DNA from: Echinostoma caproni
Taxonomy: Eukaryota; Platyhelminthes; Trematoda; Plagiorchiida; Echinostomatidae
Assembly: GCA_900618425.1 (NCBI GenBank)
Contig: UZAN01039752.1
Coordinates: 26,731 to 89,680, forward strand
Reading direction: 5' to 3'
Length of the DNA: 62,950 nt
In this document: positions 60,141 to 62,950 of the stretch, in pieces
Layout of the letters: every line of letters starts with the position of its first letter
Position numbering within the stretch: position 1 is the first letter of the stretch
Position numbers and translations under genes: made by a program
Notes under the pieces: generated by a model
Told to the model about the DNA's origin: nothing
What the model saw: the letters and a program-made list of their open reading frames with translations, nothing else
Databases searched by the model: none

Positions 60141-60720
60141 TCACCCAAATTCGGTTCTGAAACAGAAACGGCAGACATTCGGAATTTTTCGTTCCTAATG
60201 GCAACTGGCAACCATGGTGAGTCAGTGTTTGATAGGTTGAGGTAAACTATGATTATACTATTGCACGACATGTGAAGCGTATACAGATAAAAATCAGCAA
60301 TAAACACATTGGACGCCAGACAACGCTCTCCGGGAAAGCTAAGGGCAGATTTCTACGGATGGCTTCGAAATCCATGAGTCATGTATGCATCGTAGATGAA
60401 AACGACGAATGAGTCGAACGTTTTGGTGTGATGGAGTACACCGAACACATAAAACCGTCCCCAGGAGGGAATGCAAGAAAATTAAAGAGGCGCATATCTC
60501 TAGTAACTTTATAAACAGAACAAATGAACGATGTTTAATGAGAACTGAATTCCGTATCACGTGGAAAAATGAGTGCATTTTTATCCACCTTAGTGACAAT
60601 AGGAAATTTAGTATAGATGGACTCAACGCGTGAAACTACAAGTGCTACGATCTGTGAAACGTACGGTACATCTGTAAGCGATAGCAATTTCGCACCTCGT
60701 TTGTCTTGTGTCACCAGTAG

Positions 60721-60993
60721 TCATGACTCAGTGATAATGTGGCAAATTCCATGGTCCAAGTGAAAAATTTTGTCTGCTACAGACGGGATAGATAACAGTG
60801 TAGGAAGAAGTTGGGAGGCGGTGTGATTACTTACATCAATTCCAAGTGTTGTGGCAAGTCCAAAGTACTTTTGAAGTTTCCACAAAATTGTATTGATTGC
60901 TTGACTGTCATCTGTCACTCCGAAATTTTCCCTATTTTCTTTTATCGCCATCAGTAATTTATGCGTTACTCCCGATTGTAGGTTATCAGACAT
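60721..60993 (-). CDS. Candidate coding exon(s), function unknown
   Basis: An ATG at 60993, with an in-frame TGA four codons upstream, opens MSDNLQSGVTHKLLMAIKEN, NRENFGVTDDSQAINTILWK, LQKYFGLATTLGID. At 60835 this meets GAT|GTAAGT, a consensus donor in phase 0, so the first exon would be 159 nt. The frame nevertheless stays open for 37 more codons (HTASQLLPTLLSIPSVADKI and on) to a TGA near 60721, and that part is also protein-like, so an unspliced reading is possible. I do not recognise the product; remote retroelement gag origin cannot be excluded. No following exon was identified between 59.5 and 60.8 kb. Confidence 0.4.
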   Translation of the reverse strand: MSDNLQSGVTHKLLMAIKENRENFGVTDDSQAINTILWKLQKYFGLATTLGIDVSNHTASQLLPTLLSIPSVADKIFHLDHGICHIITES

Positions 60994-61009
60994 TGACACA
61001 TTTCATGAT

Positions 61010-61628
61010 CGTTTCCTACTGGGTTTTGCCCAATCTTTTGCTGACAAATGGCACCTAATGGCTGGTGACTTTAACTAAGCCTCTTCCCCTCTGCACTCCT
61101 TGTTCAACAATGTGTTCTCTCTGTGCCCAATTTTTTGCTCCCCTGTAATTTTCCCTGGTTCACTGAAGGCCGATTTCAAGTTGTGTGGTCTCTCAATTAT
61201 CAATCTGCCCTTGTCGCCCAAGTTCCGTTATCTGTTCTGATTATACATATGTGTTGTGTTCATATTGGTACGTGCTTGCAGTTTGCTGACAATATCTTAT
61301 CTGATTGCACCCATCCTGTACACATTGACCTGTGTGCCTGCAACCATTCCACATATAAATTCATCCCATCTCGGATATCTGTATACAGAAATTCTCTGTT
61401 AACCTAACTGGCCCGGATACTGACCGACAAGGCAGGCTCTTCTTTTCTGGGCTTTCTATTACACTTAGTAGTTGTTACACATTTTTGCACGTTTGATACC
61501 CCGCTTTTTCCTTTTTTTCCGGTATTGTGACAGTGGTCTATTTTGGGCTGAAAGCTTGTATATAACTATCTAAAGCTTCAAAATAATACAGTACAATACA
61601 ATGCAATACAATACGTTACAGTACAATT
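61010..61628 (+). pseudogene. CR1/Jockey-like LINE, rearranged endonuclease piece and 3' end
   Basis: AQSFADKWHLMAGDFN (about 61029-61076) carries the GDFN motif of apurinic-type LINE endonucleases. About 200 bases later LQFADNILSDCTHP resembles the RT motif C (FADD, here FADN). The sequence then runs through a T-rich 3' region to a tail of ATACA/GTACA pentamers (61585-61628). CR1-group LINEs commonly end in short tandem repeats, so this is read as a 3' end with a large internal deletion. It may be the same family as 34230-35400, but the two pieces do not overlap enough to show it. Confidence 0.55.
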
Positions 61629-61639
61629 AGCGATAGAAA

Positions 61640-61860
61640 CTCCATCAGATGCAACCGAAATACGTGGGGTGCAGGTTTCTGATGTACACATATTTGTACA
61701 CTGGAGCGGCACCTGATGCTAGCAGTGGCATTCAGTGATCACCCAGGAATCTATTTTCCAGCACTCGGGTTCGCTACTCGTATCTAACAAATGCTGGTTA
61801 TTGCTCTGTAGCATCAACACAGTGGTGTGGCATGAGTACAGGTCGGGTTTGAACCAGATG
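61640..61860 (+). repeat. Dispersed repeat R5, copy 2
   Basis: Same orientation and order of blocks as 13350-13550: TACGTGGGGTGCAGG, TTGTACACTGGAGCGG, TGATGCTAGCAGTGGCATTC, AAATGCTGGTTATTGCTC and GTAGCATCAACAC. It begins about 12 bases after the LINE tail at 61628. Confidence 0.6.
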
Positions 61861-62044
61861 AAACACATTTGGGCTGCTATTTTGTTACTCGTAAGTTGCA
61901 CCAATACTCCAGAGTTTCAAACATAAAACGTGAATTAGAGGCATTGTTGATTATTGAGTGGAATAAATATCTACCTGGACCTGATTAGAAATCTTACACA
62001 GAGTACTAAAATGTGCTCGATGGGCAAATTTCATGGGTGTTGGG

Positions 62045-62203
62045 AGGGGGGGCGGGGTTGTAATACTTTTGTCGCCATGAAAATCCGTTTTGTGTTTCAC
62101 CAGATTTTCCTCAAAATTGAAGATAGTTTGATGAAATTTCGTACTTTGACATTTTATTTCGTTGCCGTCTTAGTTATCAAACGTAGTGATGATCGTGTCC
62201 GTG
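62045..62203 (-). repeat. Dispersed repeat R6, copy 2
   Basis: Inverted partner of 59983-60140. It has a G-rich interruption (GGGAGGGGGGGCGGGG at about 62042-62057) beside the end of the homology. Confidence 0.7.
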
Positions 62204-62950
62204 TGTGAGCGGAGCTAATTCAAACAGCTTTGGAGGTGTGTGGTGTTTACTCCTCTTCGTCTTCTTGCTCCTGCCATCCGTCGTGAGTACAGCGACCAGA
62301 CCGTTTTAAGCACGTGGTCGAGCTTCAATCACACACCCCCTCCCCCAGTCTTCAAAATCGTTGTTGGTGTTCCGGAATATAGATTGTTGTGTTGCTTCAG
62401 CCTAACTCCAATGTCACGACGCAAATGCATACAGTCTCCCTCCGATCCGTTCACTTGTGTGCACATCTAAGCACTGAACCGAACACAGACCGCGAATAGA
62501 TGTTCCGGAGACAGCTGAGTGAGCTCAGTTTGCAGAGTTTACCCATATTGGAAGGGGGTGACGATGATACTGGATCCCTCAGAGTCGAAGACTGAAATCA
62601 AAACAGTCCACTGTGTACTGAGTAGTGTGATTCGCACACCCAGTGCATATCAGCTCCAATGCCTCTACGAAGAGGTCGACAAATGACCTTTTTCTGTGAT
62701 TGGTCTTTCTCGAGTACACAGGTCACCCGAATGATCGTGTAACGTCAATGTAAAACGAGTTGGATAACAGTATAAAAGAGGCCTATGAAACGAAGAAAGT
62801 GGTTTGGATTGATCGGAATGCAACATTGCACAACATTGGGCACAACCAGTATCGTGGACAGCCCTATTCGGACACACATCGTCGCAATGACTGTGTTTTT
62901 TGGGCGTTCGGTGGGGTGGGGGTGGGGGGGCTTGATTGATTTTCGTCAGG
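62204..62950. other. No gene recognised
   Basis: Short frames only. A G-rich run (GGTGGGGGTGGGGGGG) lies at about 62914-62930 near the right edge. Confidence 0.5.

Noticed and set aside
1..62950. CRISPR arrays, operons, ribosome-binding sites or bacterial mobile elements
   Set aside because: None seen. Tandem repeats here are microsatellites or a single duplication without spacers, and all recognisable coding remnants are eukaryotic transposable elements.

Overview
The window is repeat-rich, gene-poor invertebrate nuclear DNA, most likely from a digenean trematode (inference). The grounds are: RTE-clade reverse transcriptase wording typical of flukes (31.6-32.2 kb); a Ty3/gypsy polyprotein (27.5-31.1 kb); tRNA-headed SINEs; and a tRNA-headed repeat carrying a hammerhead ribozyme, an arrangement established for the Sm-alpha elements of schistosomes. 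Base composition looks less AT-rich than Schistosoma, so an opisthorchiid- or fasciolid-like fluke is plausible, but the species cannot be fixed. There is no complete protein-coding gene, rRNA, functional tRNA, operon or CRISPR array. Most open frames look like chance.

Layout. 0-0.6 kb: gag-protease remnant of an LTR element, minus strand. 1.4-6.9 kb: a cluster of SINE-like units, including the first hammerhead-bearing unit (1879-2205), and an integrase tail remnant (6.6-6.9 kb). 7-19 kb: almost featureless, apart from a SINE with a GGT expansion (10.6 kb), one copy of a dispersed repeat (13.4 kb) and a GACT array (16.2 kb). 19.4-20.8 kb: pieces of a repeat on both sides of an 848-base assembly gap. 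21.8-22.3 kb: a long fold-back element. 27.5-31.1 kb: a decayed Ty3/gypsy element on the minus strand with gag, protease, RT, RNase H and integrase in order. 31.6-32.2 kb: RTE tail. 34.2-35.4 kb: CR1/Jockey-like RT remnant. 39.1-39.55 kb: two further copies of the hammerhead-SINE, inverted against each other. 43.4 kb: a second GACT array. 45.4 kb: the best-preserved SINE. 47.1 kb: a Tc1/mariner transposase tail. 50.3 kb: a second gap. 51.2 kb: the fullest copy of the repeat seen at 19.4 kb. 55.7-57.2 kb: a seemingly perfect 726-bp tandem duplication. 59.9-62.2 kb: an inverted dispersed repeat pair, a LINE 3' end with a pentanucleotide tail, and the second copy of the 13.4-kb repeat.

Host coding sequence, if present, is limited to a few isolated candidate exons (2680-2817, 40282-40364, 48080-48212, 53558-53778, and 60835-60993 on the minus strand). 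They rest on an open frame plus a splice signal and match no family I recognise. Long introns of one or more fluke genes, filled by transposable elements, would explain the whole window.

The most interesting object is the hammerhead-SINE: a pol III A/B-box head, then a type I hammerhead with a near-palindromic short stem III, then a body. Two of its three copies cross a tail-to-head junction, as expected of copies made from a tandem or circular RNA. Both ribozymes visible here are broken, each by a different lesion.
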